From Acidobacteriota bacterium (GTDB lineage: Bacteria; Acidobacteriota; Blastocatellia; Pyrinomonadales; Pyrinomonadaceae), in contig JAFBAJ010000382.1 of NCBI GenBank assembly GCA_019247865.1, positions 1 through 7,054 on the forward strand: a stretch of DNA of 7,054 nucleotides, written 5' to 3'. The notes under the pieces are model-generated. The model ran no database searches and had not been told where the DNA came from. It saw only the letters and a program-made list of their open reading frames with translations. Of the stretch, positions 1 through 6,636 are shown one piece after another. The translations under genes and the position numbers were made by a program. Position 1 is the first letter of the stretch. Every line of letters begins with the position of its first letter.

Positions 1-128
1 CGCTGGGCCGTCGTTTCATCTTCGAGCCGCATCCCTTAGGCTTCGTCGCGCTCGTCTTCTTCGTGATCGCGCTCGCCCTCTTGCCGCGCCTGATCGTCCG
101 ATACCACCGCGCACAGTTCACCGAATAA
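1..128 (+). CDS. C-terminal fragment of a membrane protein (5' end outside window)
   Basis: An open frame enters from the left edge (codons in phase with base 3) and stops at TAA 126-128, giving 41 visible residues that begin LGRRFIFEPHPLGFVALVFF. Visible residues 12-27 form one strongly hydrophobic segment, flanked downstream by a basic tail (R and H residues in PRLIVRYHRAQFTE). This is the usual look of a final transmembrane helix with a short cytoplasmic tail (positive-inside rule). The family cannot be named from so little sequence. The next gene starts only 12 bases after the stop, so the two are probably co-transcribed and may work together in the envelope. The frame is read directly from the sequence. 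The membrane assignment is inference. Confidence 0.65.
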   Translation, partial: LGRRFIFEPHPLGFVALVFFVIALALLPRLIVRYHRAQFTE

Positions 129-140
129 AACTAGATCGTG

Positions 141-1112
141 ATGCAGCTTACGCTCGACATGCCCGGTCAGTATCGCGCCCCGACCGTCGTCTGGAAAATG
201 GCTGCGGCTCTTTTGGCGCTGCTCCTCGCCAGCATCGCCGCGCACGCGCAGGACGGGACGCAGGTGCGACCGGACGACAAGGATCCGGTCGTGGTCGAGG
301 GCGTCAGCGAAAGCGATGTCTTCGGGATAGGGCGCTCGGTCGAGGTGCGCGGGACGATCAGGAAAGGCGTCATCGCGTTCGGCGGCGACGTGCTCGTGCT
401 GGGGCGGGTTGAAGGCGATGTAGCGTCCATCGGCGGCTCCGTCATTCAGGGCGAGGGTTCGTACATCGGCGGCGACGTGCTGGTCTTCGGCGGCGCGTAT
501 CATCACGGCAAGACCGCGCCCGCGCGCCGCGCTGAGAGCATGACGGTGATGTACGCGGGCTACGAACAGGAGCTGCGCGAGATGATGCGCAATCCGTTCT
601 CGCTCCTCGCGCCGCAATGGTCTCTAGCCTATTTCGCACAGCGCCTGCTGGCGATCCTGTTCTGGTTCATCGCCTCGCTCGCTTTGACGGCCGTCACGCC
701 GGGCGCGGTCAGTCGCGCCGTCGCACGCCTCAGGCTGACCAAAGTCCGCGTCGCGGTCATCGGTTGTCTGGGCGTGGTCGTCTCCACCTTCGGCGTCGTC
801 TCGTGCATGCACCTGCTGCCGGTTCCGGTGGGCGTCGTGCTCGGCATCATATCGCTGCTGCTGCTGGTGATGGCCTATATCTTCGGGCGCGTGGTGATTC
901 ACGCGGCGACCGGCAGGTGGTTCCAGCGCCGCTTTCTGGCGGAAGGGAAGCGCTCTGAGACAATCGCTTTGTTGTTGGGTGCGGGCTTCTGGACGCTCGT
1001 CCTCTCGCTGCCTTACATCTGGCCCGCCGTGGTCGCCCTGCTGCTGGTCACGAGCCTCGGCCTGACGCTCACGGCGCGCTATCGCCTCGGCTGGAGGCAG
1101 GCCACCAATTAA
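141..1112 (+). CDS. Exported bactofilin-like (polymer-forming) domain fused to a multi-helix membrane region
   Basis: The 323-residue protein starts at ATG 141. An in-frame GTG at 138 is equally possible, and an ATG at 198 would leave a signal peptide without a basic n-region, so the longer form is preferred. There is no clear Shine-Dalgarno sequence. Residues 20-36 form a signal-peptide core ending AHA, with cleavage before Q37. Residues 61-119 show short beta-helix rungs that restart at F61-G, F80-GG, I97-GG and F116-GG, about 17-19 residues apart and rich in V, I and G-D. This is the pattern of bactofilin/polymer-forming domains (DUF583 family). A charged linker follows, then hydrophobic segments near 163-187, 202-223, 230-256 and 274-312 (the last long enough for two helices). 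Classical bactofilins are cytosolic scaffolds. The signal peptide and membrane helices here suggest that the beta-helix sits on the outer face of the inner membrane. Family call is moderately sure; function is unknown. Confidence 0.75.
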   Translation: MQLTLDMPGQYRAPTVVWKMAAALLALLLASIAAHAQDGTQVRPDDKDPVVVEGVSESDVFGIGRSVEVRGTIRKGVIAFGGDVLVLGRVEGDVASIGGSVIQGEGSYIGGDVLVFGGAYHHGKTAPARRAESMTVMYAGYEQELREMMRNPFSLLAPQWSLAYFAQRLLAILFWFIASLALTAVTPGAVSRAVARLRLTKVRVAVIGCLGVVVSTFGVVSCMHLLPVPVGVVLGIISLLLLVMAYIFGRVVIHAATGRWFQRRFLAEGKRSETIALLLGAGFWTLVLSLPYIWPAVVALLLVTSLGLTLTARYRLGWRQATN

Positions 1113-1117
1113 TTTGG

Positions 1118-1142
1118 GATTTCAGCTTTGAAAGCTCAAATC
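1118..1142 (+). terminator. Terminator-like hairpin after the bactofilin-like gene
   Basis: The stem begins 5 bases after the stop codon: 1118-1128 pairs with 1132-1142 (10 of 11 positions, with one C-C mismatch at 1123/1137) around a three-base loop. It is followed by the T-rich stretch TTTCTCATT. The stem is AT-rich and the T tract is broken, so efficiency is uncertain. Confidence 0.5.
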
Positions 1143-1361
1143 TTTCTCATTCAACTTCCCGCGAAATGTAACCAAAGCAGCCCTCCGGGCGTTTAATAAA
1201 GAGGGGCGGATTTGTGCCCGGAAAGCTCCCTGCGCGCTGTTTTTTATCAAAAGGACAGCGATTCGAGCCCCGGCCTGCATCTAAGGCAACTTAGCGGCGC
1301 GGTCGCGCGTATAAAAGCTCTGAACACGCGTTTTAGCTCCGGGTCATCACAAACAAAAGTT
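1143..1361 (+). other. Intergenic leader region upstream of the DUF5666-like gene
   Basis: No credible gene is present. The open frame extending back to a TTG at 1212 is in phase with the next gene, but it lacks a ribosome site and would place 50 non-signal-like residues ahead of a textbook signal peptide. A TATAAA at 1310-1315 could be a -10 element about 45 bases before the start codon, but no good -35 hexamer lies 16-18 bases upstream of it. A run of six T at 1240-1245 is not preceded by a convincing stem. A promoter is expected here because of the upstream terminator-like hairpin, but the exact site is not resolved. Confidence 0.35.
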
Positions 1362-2537
1362 ATGAAAACACTTCTTTCAATCTGCGCGCTGGCTCTGTTT
1401 GCGCTCTCGGCCCTCGGCCAGACTCCGAGCCCTTCGCCTGCTGCGAACCCGCTCGACATAGGCATCACGCCGAACCTCGCGCTCGGCGATGTGACGGCCG
1501 TGGATGCGGCCGGTCATCGCCTGACGCTCAAGACGAAGGACGGCGACATCGCGGTCATGCTCGACGAGAAGACCGAGTACAAGCGCGTCAAGCCGGGCGA
1601 GACTTCGCTCAAGAACGCAGAGGCGGCGACGCTCGCGGACATCGGCGTCGGCGACCGCGTGCTCGCGCAGGGAAAGGTCGCGGACGACAAAAAATCGGTC
1701 CCGGCCAAGCGCGTCGTCCTGATGACGAAGGCCGCCATCGCGCAGAAGCAGGAGCACGACCGTCAGGAATGGCTGCGGCGCGGCATCGTCGGCCGCATCA
1801 ATGCGCTCAACGCAGCGACCAAAGAGATCACCCTGATGATGCGTGCGCCCGGCGGCGAGCGCCCCATCACCATCGCTTCTTCCAACACGGTCGTCTTTCG
1901 TCGTTACGCGCCCGACTCGGTCAGGTTCAGCGATGCCCGGCCGAGCACTTTCGATGAGCTCAAGGTCGGCGACCAGGTGCGCGCGCTCGGTGAGAGAAGC
2001 GCCGACGGCGCACGCTTCACGCCCGAAGAGATCGTCTCCGGTTCGTTCCGCATGGTGGGCGGCGCGATCACGGCCGTCAACGCGGAGGCGAATGAAATTA
2101 CGATCAACAATCTACAGACCAACCAGCCTGTCACCATCGTCGTCAACAAAGACTCGCTGATGAGGCGTATCCCGGCCGAGATGGCCGCGATGATCGCTCA
2201 GCGCAGAGCGCAGGCCGCAGGCGGCGGCGCTCCCGGCGCGGGCACACCGCCCGCAGCCGGACAGGGCGGCGGAGCAGGCGAGGGAGGCGGGCCGGGTCGC
2301 GGCGGAGATTTCGACGCGATGCTGGAGCGTCTGCCGCCCGTCGCCATCACAGATTTGAAGAAGGGCGACATCATCGCTGTCTCCAGCACGACCGGAGCCA
2401 ATCCGACGCGCGTGACCGCGATCAAGCTCGTCGCAGGTATCGAAGCCCTCATGACTCGTCCGCAGGGACAGACCGGACAAGGCTCACAGAGTCCGTCACT
2501 CAACGTGCCCGGACTCGATAGTATCGGAGGGCCGTGA
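1362..2537 (+). CDS. Secreted protein with three DUF5666-like repeats
   Basis: The 391-residue protein starts at ATG 1362, chosen because it opens directly with a signal peptide (MKTLLSICALALFALSALGQ, cleavage near residue 19-20). The ribosome site is poor: only an A-rich stretch precedes the ATG. After a Ser/Pro linker, three repeats follow one plan: G-x-[VI]-x-A-[VL]-[DN], a strand with [IL]TL or ITI, a strand of hydrophobic residues, then [LI]-x-x-GD-x-[VI]. They run at about residues 41-121, 142-228 and 233-358, with GD at 97-98, 203-204 and 335-336. This matches DUF5666, a small beta-barrel domain of unknown function in secreted proteins. The third repeat is interrupted by a Gly/Pro/Ala-rich insert (residues 287-315). 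The tail after 360 is Q/S/G-rich and probably disordered. The protein is likely periplasmic or surface-exposed. Its placement 93 bases before the receptor gene suggests a shared transcript. The role is unknown. Confidence 0.75.
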   Translation: MKTLLSICALALFALSALGQTPSPSPAANPLDIGITPNLALGDVTAVDAAGHRLTLKTKDGDIAVMLDEKTEYKRVKPGETSLKNAEAATLADIGVGDRVLAQGKVADDKKSVPAKRVVLMTKAAIAQKQEHDRQEWLRRGIVGRINALNAATKEITLMMRAPGGERPITIASSNTVVFRRYAPDSVRFSDARPSTFDELKVGDQVRALGERSADGARFTPEEIVSGSFRMVGGAITAVNAEANEITINNLQTNQPVTIVVNKDSLMRRIPAEMAAMIAQRRAQAAGGGAPGAGTPPAAGQGGGAGEGGGPGRGGDFDAMLERLPPVAITDLKKGDIIAVSSTTGANPTRVTAIKLVAGIEALMTRPQGQTGQGSQSPSLNVPGLDSIGGP

Positions 2538-2543
2538 ACAGCA

Positions 2544-2616
2544 GTCAGTGGTCGGTGCTCAGTATAAAAACATAGGTATTGCTTTTACTGACCACCGACC
2601 ACCGACCACTGACCAC
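2544..2616. repeat. Inverted arrays of a heptamer (GTCRGTG / CACYGAC)
   Basis: The left side holds three heptamers (2544-2550 GTCAGTG, 2551-2557 GTCGGTG, 2558-2564 CTCAGTA). The right side holds four in inverse orientation (2586-2592 TACTGAC, 2593-2599 and 2600-2606 CACCGAC, 2607-2613 CACTGAC), then a partial copy CAC. Bases 2548-2564 pair with 2586-2602 at 16 of 17 positions. The AT-rich spacer continues the pairing for three more pairs past a bulged T at 2565. A second register, 2543-2557 with 2600-2614, pairs at 14 of 15 positions. It occupies almost the whole gap between two genes and ends just before the receptor's ribosome site. It resembles the dispersed short tandem heptamers found in some bacterial genomes. 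Function is unknown; it could be a mobile palindromic repeat, a transcript stabiliser or an attenuator. Confidence 0.8.
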
Positions 2617-2630
2617 TTAAAGGAAAGATA

Positions 2631-5624
2631 ATGCATTCATTTAAAAGATTCATTTTAAGCAGCGTGCTCCTGACGCTCGTCTGCGCTTTGTGCGCGGGCG
2701 GGGCCTGGGCGCAGCAGACCGCCGGGAGCTTGCATGGGCAGGTGGTGGATGAGTTCGGCGGCCTGATCGTCGGCGCGACCATCACGGTGGTCAATGAAAG
2801 CGGCGCTGAGAAGAGTGCCGTCACCGACAACGACGGCAATTACGTCGTCAACGGCCTCGCGCCCGGCAAGTACATTGTGCGCGCCATCGCGCCCGGCTTC
2901 GCGCTCTTCGAGAACACGGAGACGGAGATCACAGCCGGTCAGCGCGCGCAGCTCAAGATCACGCTCGCCGTCTCGCTGGAGAAGGAAGAGGTCAACGTCG
3001 CCAGCGAGAATCCGGTCAGCACGGAGCCGGAGAACAACGCGGGCGCGCTCGTCCTGCGCGGCGCGGACCTGGAATCTCTGCCGGATGACCCGGACGAGCT
3101 GGCCGCAGCCCTGCAAGCCCTCGCCGGCCCCTCTGCCGGGCCGAACGGCGGGCAGTTCTTCATAGACGGGTTCACGGGCGGGCGGCTGCCTCCGAAAGAG
3201 TCCATCCGCGAGATACGCATTAACCAGAATCCTTTCTCGGCGGAGTACGACCGGCTCGGTTTCGGGCGCGTCGAAATTCTGACCAAGCCCGGCACGGACA
3301 AGCTGCGCGGCTCGGCCTTCCTGAATTTTAATGACGAGAGCCTCAACTCGCGCAATCCGTTTGCGTCGACTCGCGCGCCGTTTCAGACGCGGCAGTACGG
3401 CGGCAATCTGAGCGGCCCTGTGATCGCCAAGAAGGCCTCGTTCTTTCTCGATTTCGAGCGGCGCGAGATAGACGACAACGCCGTCGTCAACGCTTTAGTG
3501 CTGGACCCACTGAACCCTGTGGCTCCGGCCGTGCCGTTCAACGCGGTCGTGCTGACGCCCGCGCGGCGCACGACTTTCAGCCCGCGCTTCGATTACCAGT
3601 TGAACGCCAGTAACACGCTCGTCGCGCGCTACACCTATTCGCGCAACAAGCAGGAAAATTCGGGCGTCGGCAACTTCTCGCTGCCGTCGCGCGCTTTCGA
3701 CACCGGCTTTACAGAGCACACGTTTCAGGTGACCGAGACGGCCGTGCTGACGCCGACCATCATCAACGAAACGCGCTTTCAGTACATACGTCGCCGCACG
3801 GAGTCGGACGGCGACAACACCGTCCCGACGATCATCGTCAACGATGCGTTCACGGGCGGCGGCTCGCAGGTCGGGCTCTCGTTCAATAACGAGAATCGCT
3901 GGGAGTTGCAGAACAATACCTCGTGGGTGATGGGACGCCACTCGCTCAAGGCCGGGGGACGCGTGCGCGGCGTGAACATCCTCGATTTCTCGCAGAACAA
4001 TTTCGGCGGAACCTATTTCTTCAACACGCTCGAACAGTACCGGCAGACATTGCTCGGCACTCAGTTCGCGCGCCCGACGCAGCTCATCATCTCCGGCGGC
4101 GACCCCCAAGCGAGCGTGAGCCAGATCGATTTCGGCGGCTACATACAGGACGACTGGCGCGTGCGCCCGAACCTGACGCTGAGCGCCGGACTGCGTTACG
4201 AAACGCAGAGTAACATCAAAAGTAATCTGAACTTCGCTCCGCGCATCGCGTTCGCGTGGTCGCCCGGAGCGGGCGGCGCGCGCCAGCCTAAGACCGTCGT
4301 GCGCGGCGGAGTCGGCGTCTTCTATGATCGCTTCAACGAGAGCCTGACGCTGCAAGCCAATCGCTTTAACGGCGGCGCGGACTCGTCGCAGCAGTTTATC
4401 GTCTCGAACGCGACGCCTGTGGGCATCGACATTCTCAATCAGTACCCGTTGATTCCGACGCTGGCGCAGTTGCAGATTCTCGGCCAGCCGCAGACCATCC
4501 GGCTCGTCGCAGACGACCTGCAAGCGCCGTACACCATGCAGGCCGCGGTCAGCGTCGAGCGGCAACTGCCATACAGAGTCACTCTGGCGACGACCTTCAT
4601 CAGCTCGCGCACGCTGCACGTCCTGCGCTCGCGCAACATCAACACGCCGTTGCCGGGAACCTTCACGGGCGTGCCGGGCAGCGGCGTGCGCCCGCTCGGC
4701 AACGTCAACAATTATTATGAGTACGAGTCATCGGGCAGGCTCAATCAGAACCAGCTCGTGGTCAGCGTCAACAATCGTTTGAACCCGAACTTCACGCTCT
4801 TCGCGACCTACGTGCTCGGCAAGGTGAGCGGGGACACGGACGGGCCGCAGACTTTTCCGGCCAACACGTACGATCTGAGCACTGAGTACGGGCGCGCCTC
4901 TTTCGATGTTCGTCACCGGGTCTTCGTCGGCGGCTCGTTCGGCGTACCGTGGGGAATTCGCCTGAGTCCCTTTATCAATGCGAGCTCGGGGCGTCCCTTC
5001 AACATCACGACCGGCCTGGGCGACCGCAACGGCGACGCGCAGTTTACCGAGCGGCCTTCGTTTGCTCCTGTCGGAGCGGATTGCAGCGCGGTGAACATTC
5101 GCTGCACGCGCTTCGGCAACTTCAACCTGCTGCCCGCGCCGGGCGAGGAGATTATCCCGCGCAACTTCGGCGAGGGGCCGGCCTTCTTCGCGGTCAACCT
5201 GCGCGCCAGCAAGACCTTCGGTTTCGGTGAGGTCAAGCGCAGCAACAACGCTGCCAACGGCCAGCAGGGCGGAGGCGGTGCTCGCGGTGGCGGCGGCGGT
5301 GGCGCACGTGGAGGCGGCGGTGGTGGCGGCGGAGCGCGTGGCGGAGCCGGTGGCGGCGGTGGTCGCGGAGGAGGAGGCCCGATTGGCGCGGCCTCGCTCT
5401 TCGGCAATGGCGGCGGCAACTCTGCGGCTGAGAAGCGTTACAACCTGACCTTCTCAGTACAGGTGCAGAACATCTTTAACCGTAACAATCAAGGCCAGCC
5501 GATCGGGAACCTCAGCTCTCCTTTCTTCGGGCAGGCGACCTCGTCGGCCGGGAGCTTCGGCTTCGGCGGCGGCAGCACGGCGGCCAATCGCCGCGTCGAA
5601 GCGCAGATTCGCTTCACCTTCTAA
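2631..5624 (+). CDS. Oar-like TonB-dependent outer-membrane receptor with N-terminal carboxypeptidase-regulatory domain
   Basis: The 997-residue protein starts at ATG 2631, with AGGA at 2621-2624 six bases upstream. Residues 1-27 are a signal peptide ending AWA, cleaved before QQ. Residues 32-115 are a carboxypeptidase-regulatory-like (transthyretin-like) beta-sandwich with the usual G-x-V-x-D-x-x-G-x-x-[IV]-x-G-A-x-[IV] opening and TDNDGNYVVNGLAPGKY core. Residues about 140-225 form the plug, with FFIDGF at 176-181, PFSAEYDRLGFGRVEILTKPGT at 201-222 and RNPF at 241-244, all typical of Oar-like receptors. The remainder is a large barrel with many alternating aromatic strands (for example GGYIQDDWRVRPNLTLSAGLRYE at 502-524). 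It ends in IRFTF, a terminal-Phe signal for outer-membrane assembly. Odd features are a Gly/Arg-rich insert (880-916) and a close Cys pair (818, 825). No clear TonB box or adjacent SusD-type lipoprotein is seen. The substrate is unknown; family members are proposed to move polymers or proteins. Confidence 0.9.
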   Translation: MHSFKRFILSSVLLTLVCALCAGGAWAQQTAGSLHGQVVDEFGGLIVGATITVVNESGAEKSAVTDNDGNYVVNGLAPGKYIVRAIAPGFALFENTETEITAGQRAQLKITLAVSLEKEEVNVASENPVSTEPENNAGALVLRGADLESLPDDPDELAAALQALAGPSAGPNGGQFFIDGFTGGRLPPKESIREIRINQNPFSAEYDRLGFGRVEILTKPGTDKLRGSAFLNFNDESLNSRNPFASTRAPFQTRQYGGNLSGPVIAKKASFFLDFERREIDDNAVVNALVLDPLNPVAPAVPFNAVVLTPARRTTFSPRFDYQLNASNTLVARYTYSRNKQENSGVGNFSLPSRAFDTGFTEHTFQVTETAVLTPTIINETRFQYIRRRTESDGDNTVPTIIVNDAFTGGGSQVGLSFNNENRWELQNNTSWVMGRHSLKAGGRVRGVNILDFSQNNFGGTYFFNTLEQYRQTLLGTQFARPTQLIISGGDPQASVSQIDFGGYIQDDWRVRPNLTLSAGLRYETQSNIKSNLNFAPRIAFAWSPGAGGARQPKTVVRGGVGVFYDRFNESLTLQANRFNGGADSSQQFIVSNATPVGIDILNQYPLIPTLAQLQILGQPQTIRLVADDLQAPYTMQAAVSVERQLPYRVTLATTFISSRTLHVLRSRNINTPLPGTFTGVPGSGVRPLGNVNNYYEYESSGRLNQNQLVVSVNNRLNPNFTLFATYVLGKVSGDTDGPQTFPANTYDLSTEYGRASFDVRHRVFVGGSFGVPWGIRLSPFINASSGRPFNITTGLGDRNGDAQFTERPSFAPVGADCSAVNIRCTRFGNFNLLPAPGEEIIPRNFGEGPAFFAVNLRASKTFGFGEVKRSNNAANGQQGGGGARGGGGGGARGGGGGGGGARGGAGGGGGRGGGGPIGAASLFGNGGGNSAAEKRYNLTFSVQVQNIFNRNNQGQPIGNLSSPFFGQATSSAGSFGFGGGSTAANRRVEAQIRFTF
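5268..5378 (+). repeat. Low-complexity GGN tract coding a Gly/Arg-rich insert in the receptor
   Basis: A run of 37 codons, almost all GGN with interspersed GCN-CGN pairs, encodes residues 880-916: blocks of Gly separated by four Ala-Arg pairs and a few single Arg/Ala. It sits between two strand-like segments of the barrel (NLRASKTFGFGEVKR before, RYNLTFSVQVQNIF after), so it would be an extended flexible loop. The third codon positions vary (GGC, GGT, GGA), so it is not a perfect repeat. Any slippage by whole codons would keep the frame. Confidence 0.85.
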
Positions 5625-5630
5625 CTTTTT

Positions 5631-5656
5631 CGGAAGAGCGCCAGGGTGCTCTTCCG
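5631..5656 (+). terminator. Terminator-like hairpin after the receptor gene
   Basis: Perfect nine-base arms (CGGAAGAGC at 5631-5639, GCTCTTCCG at 5648-5656) can extend by a G-T and a C-G pair to a four-base loop. The hairpin begins six bases after the receptor stop codon. Five T (5626-5630) lie before the stem and only TTAAA follows, so the classical downstream T tract is missing. It may be a weak or factor-assisted terminator, or a 3'-end stabilising stem. Confidence 0.6.
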
Positions 5657-5663
5657 TTAAAGC

Positions 5664-5732
5664 TTCCACCGGCAGAGATCACGAAATCAGCTCGAACCCG
5701 ACGCGAGTTTGATTCGTATCTCTCCGGTGGAA
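5664..5732. other. Long imperfect hairpin of about 28 pairs between receptor and LolA-like gene
   Basis: The arms pair in blocks: 5664-5672 with 5724-5732 (9), 5674-5679 with 5718-5723 (6), 5681-5685 with 5713-5717 (5), 5687-5689 with 5710-5712 (3), a G-T wobble 5690/5709, then 5691-5694 with 5704-5707 (4). They close on a nine-base loop (5695-5703). Single unpaired bases occur at C5673, C5680 and A5686 on the left arm and T5708 on the right. It follows the terminator-like hairpin by seven bases and ends 87 bases before the next start codon. It has no open frame and no recognisable family. It may be a palindromic dispersed repeat, a processing site or a structured leader. Confidence 0.75.
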
Positions 5733-5819
5733 ACACAAGTTCATCCGATTCGCGCCGGGCTTTAACCTTCTCGCACGCAATCGTCCCGATTCGCCTTCTA
5801 ATTTGAAAGGAACAAAGTT

Positions 5820-6620
5820 ATGGAAAAGAAGTTCCCCCGTCTGCTCACGCTCTTCTCTTTCTTGATCCTGTTCGTGGTCGGAGCGCAGGCGCAGGATAAA
5901 ACCACTGTCAAGCAGCAGGCCAAGACCGATGCTCCGGGCGGCAAGATCGTGACCGACGCGCCCAAGCCCGCGACGGACAAGATCGTCATCACCGCCGCGA
6001 CCTCGCCGACGGAACTGGCCCGCGCAGCCTTTCTGGCGCAGGGCGGCGAGAAGGCTCGCAACCTCAAGAGCATGGTGCTGACCGGTTCGGTCGAGCTCTT
6101 CGCGCCGAACTCTTTACAGTCTCTGCCGGGCAAGTTCGTCATCGTGACGGCGGGCGAGCGTTCACGCACAGAGCTGCAATCGGCCGTCTTCAACTATCGC
6201 CAGATTTCAGACGGCAACAAGACCTACACCTCCGTCGCGCAGATGGAGATGCCGCCGCCGAACAAGTTCGGCATCAGCGTGCTGATGAAGTACGACCAGC
6301 CGGGCTATACCGTCTCGGCGCGGCCGGACGACAAGAAGCTGCGCGCCTTTCGTATCACAGACCCGGACGGACACACGACCGACTACTTCGTCGATCCGGC
6401 GACCGGACGCGTGATGAGCTACGTCATTCCCTACAACGGCCTGACCTTCGGCGTCGAGCACAAAACGTTCAAAGAGATAGACGGCGTGCTGGTCCCCTAC
6501 ACCTTCACCCAACGCCTGGAGATGCGGCAGGGCGCGGCCTTCGCTGACTTCAAGGTCAAGGATGTCAAGCTCAACCAGGAACTGGCCGACGACGTGTTCG
6601 AGATCCCGGAACAGCAGTAA
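5820..6620 (+). CDS. Secreted LolA/LolB-like (outer-membrane lipoprotein-sorting fold) protein
   Basis: The 266-residue protein starts at ATG 5820, preceded by AAGGA at 5807-5811 with eight bases of spacing. Residues 1-24 form a signal peptide (basic MEKKFPR, hydrophobic core, AQA before Q25). There is no lipobox Cys, so it should be soluble in the periplasm. Residues 26-62 are a Lys/Thr/Pro-rich linker. Residues 63-266 carry a pattern seen in LolA-fold proteins of this kind: a helix with a GG-turn (ARAAFLAQGGEKARNLKSM), then successive beta strands, including DYFVDPATGRVMSYVI (188-203), FKEIDGVLVPYTFTQRLE (217-234) and a closing strand plus VFEIPEQQ. LolA-like folds bind acyl chains or other hydrophobic ligands in a half-barrel. 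Here the ligand is unknown. Its position after the receptor suggests an envelope role, though the hairpins between them may separate transcription. The fold assignment is by pattern only; a generic DUF of similar fold is possible. Confidence 0.7.
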   Translation: MEKKFPRLLTLFSFLILFVVGAQAQDKTTVKQQAKTDAPGGKIVTDAPKPATDKIVITAATSPTELARAAFLAQGGEKARNLKSMVLTGSVELFAPNSLQSLPGKFVIVTAGERSRTELQSAVFNYRQISDGNKTYTSVAQMEMPPPNKFGISVLMKYDQPGYTVSARPDDKKLRAFRITDPDGHTTDYFVDPATGRVMSYVIPYNGLTFGVEHKTFKEIDGVLVPYTFTQRLEMRQGAAFADFKVKDVKLNQELADDVFEIPEQQ

Positions 6621-6636
6621 AGCGCTTCAAAATCTG

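Noticed and set aside
36..617. Antisense open frame of 193 codons over the bactofilin-like gene
   Set aside because: It is a composition-driven shadow rich in Arg, His, Asp and Ala with no recognisable features, opposite a gene with clear signal, beta-helix and membrane segments.
617..958. Out-of-phase + strand frame of 113 codons within the bactofilin-like gene
   Set aside because: It is Arg/Gly/His-rich without domain pattern, and is fully overlapped by the membrane helices of the real frame.
1180..1245. Possible second terminator (GCCC-TCC-GGGC stem and a later T run)
   Set aside because: The stem has only four pairs and the six-T run at 1240-1245 is about 50 bases away, with no good stem directly before it.
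1212..1361. N-terminal extension of the DUF5666-like gene to a TTG start
   Set aside because: It has no ribosome site, and the extension would bury a clean signal peptide that begins at ATG 1362.
2585..2839. Antisense open frame ending in a SGQWSVVGGQ-like tail
   Set aside because: That tail is the heptamer repeat read as protein, and the rest lies opposite the receptor's signal peptide and regulatory domain.
3495..4619. Antisense open frame of 374 codons inside the receptor gene
   Set aside because: It is the mirror of a strong coding frame in GC-rich DNA. Its translation is Arg/Ala/Asp/Val-heavy with no domain pattern, and the + strand receptor explains the region completely.
4913..5419. 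Antisense proline-rich open frame of 168 codons
   Set aside because: The poly-Pro run is only the reverse complement of the GGN tract of the receptor; no signal, start context or family supports it.
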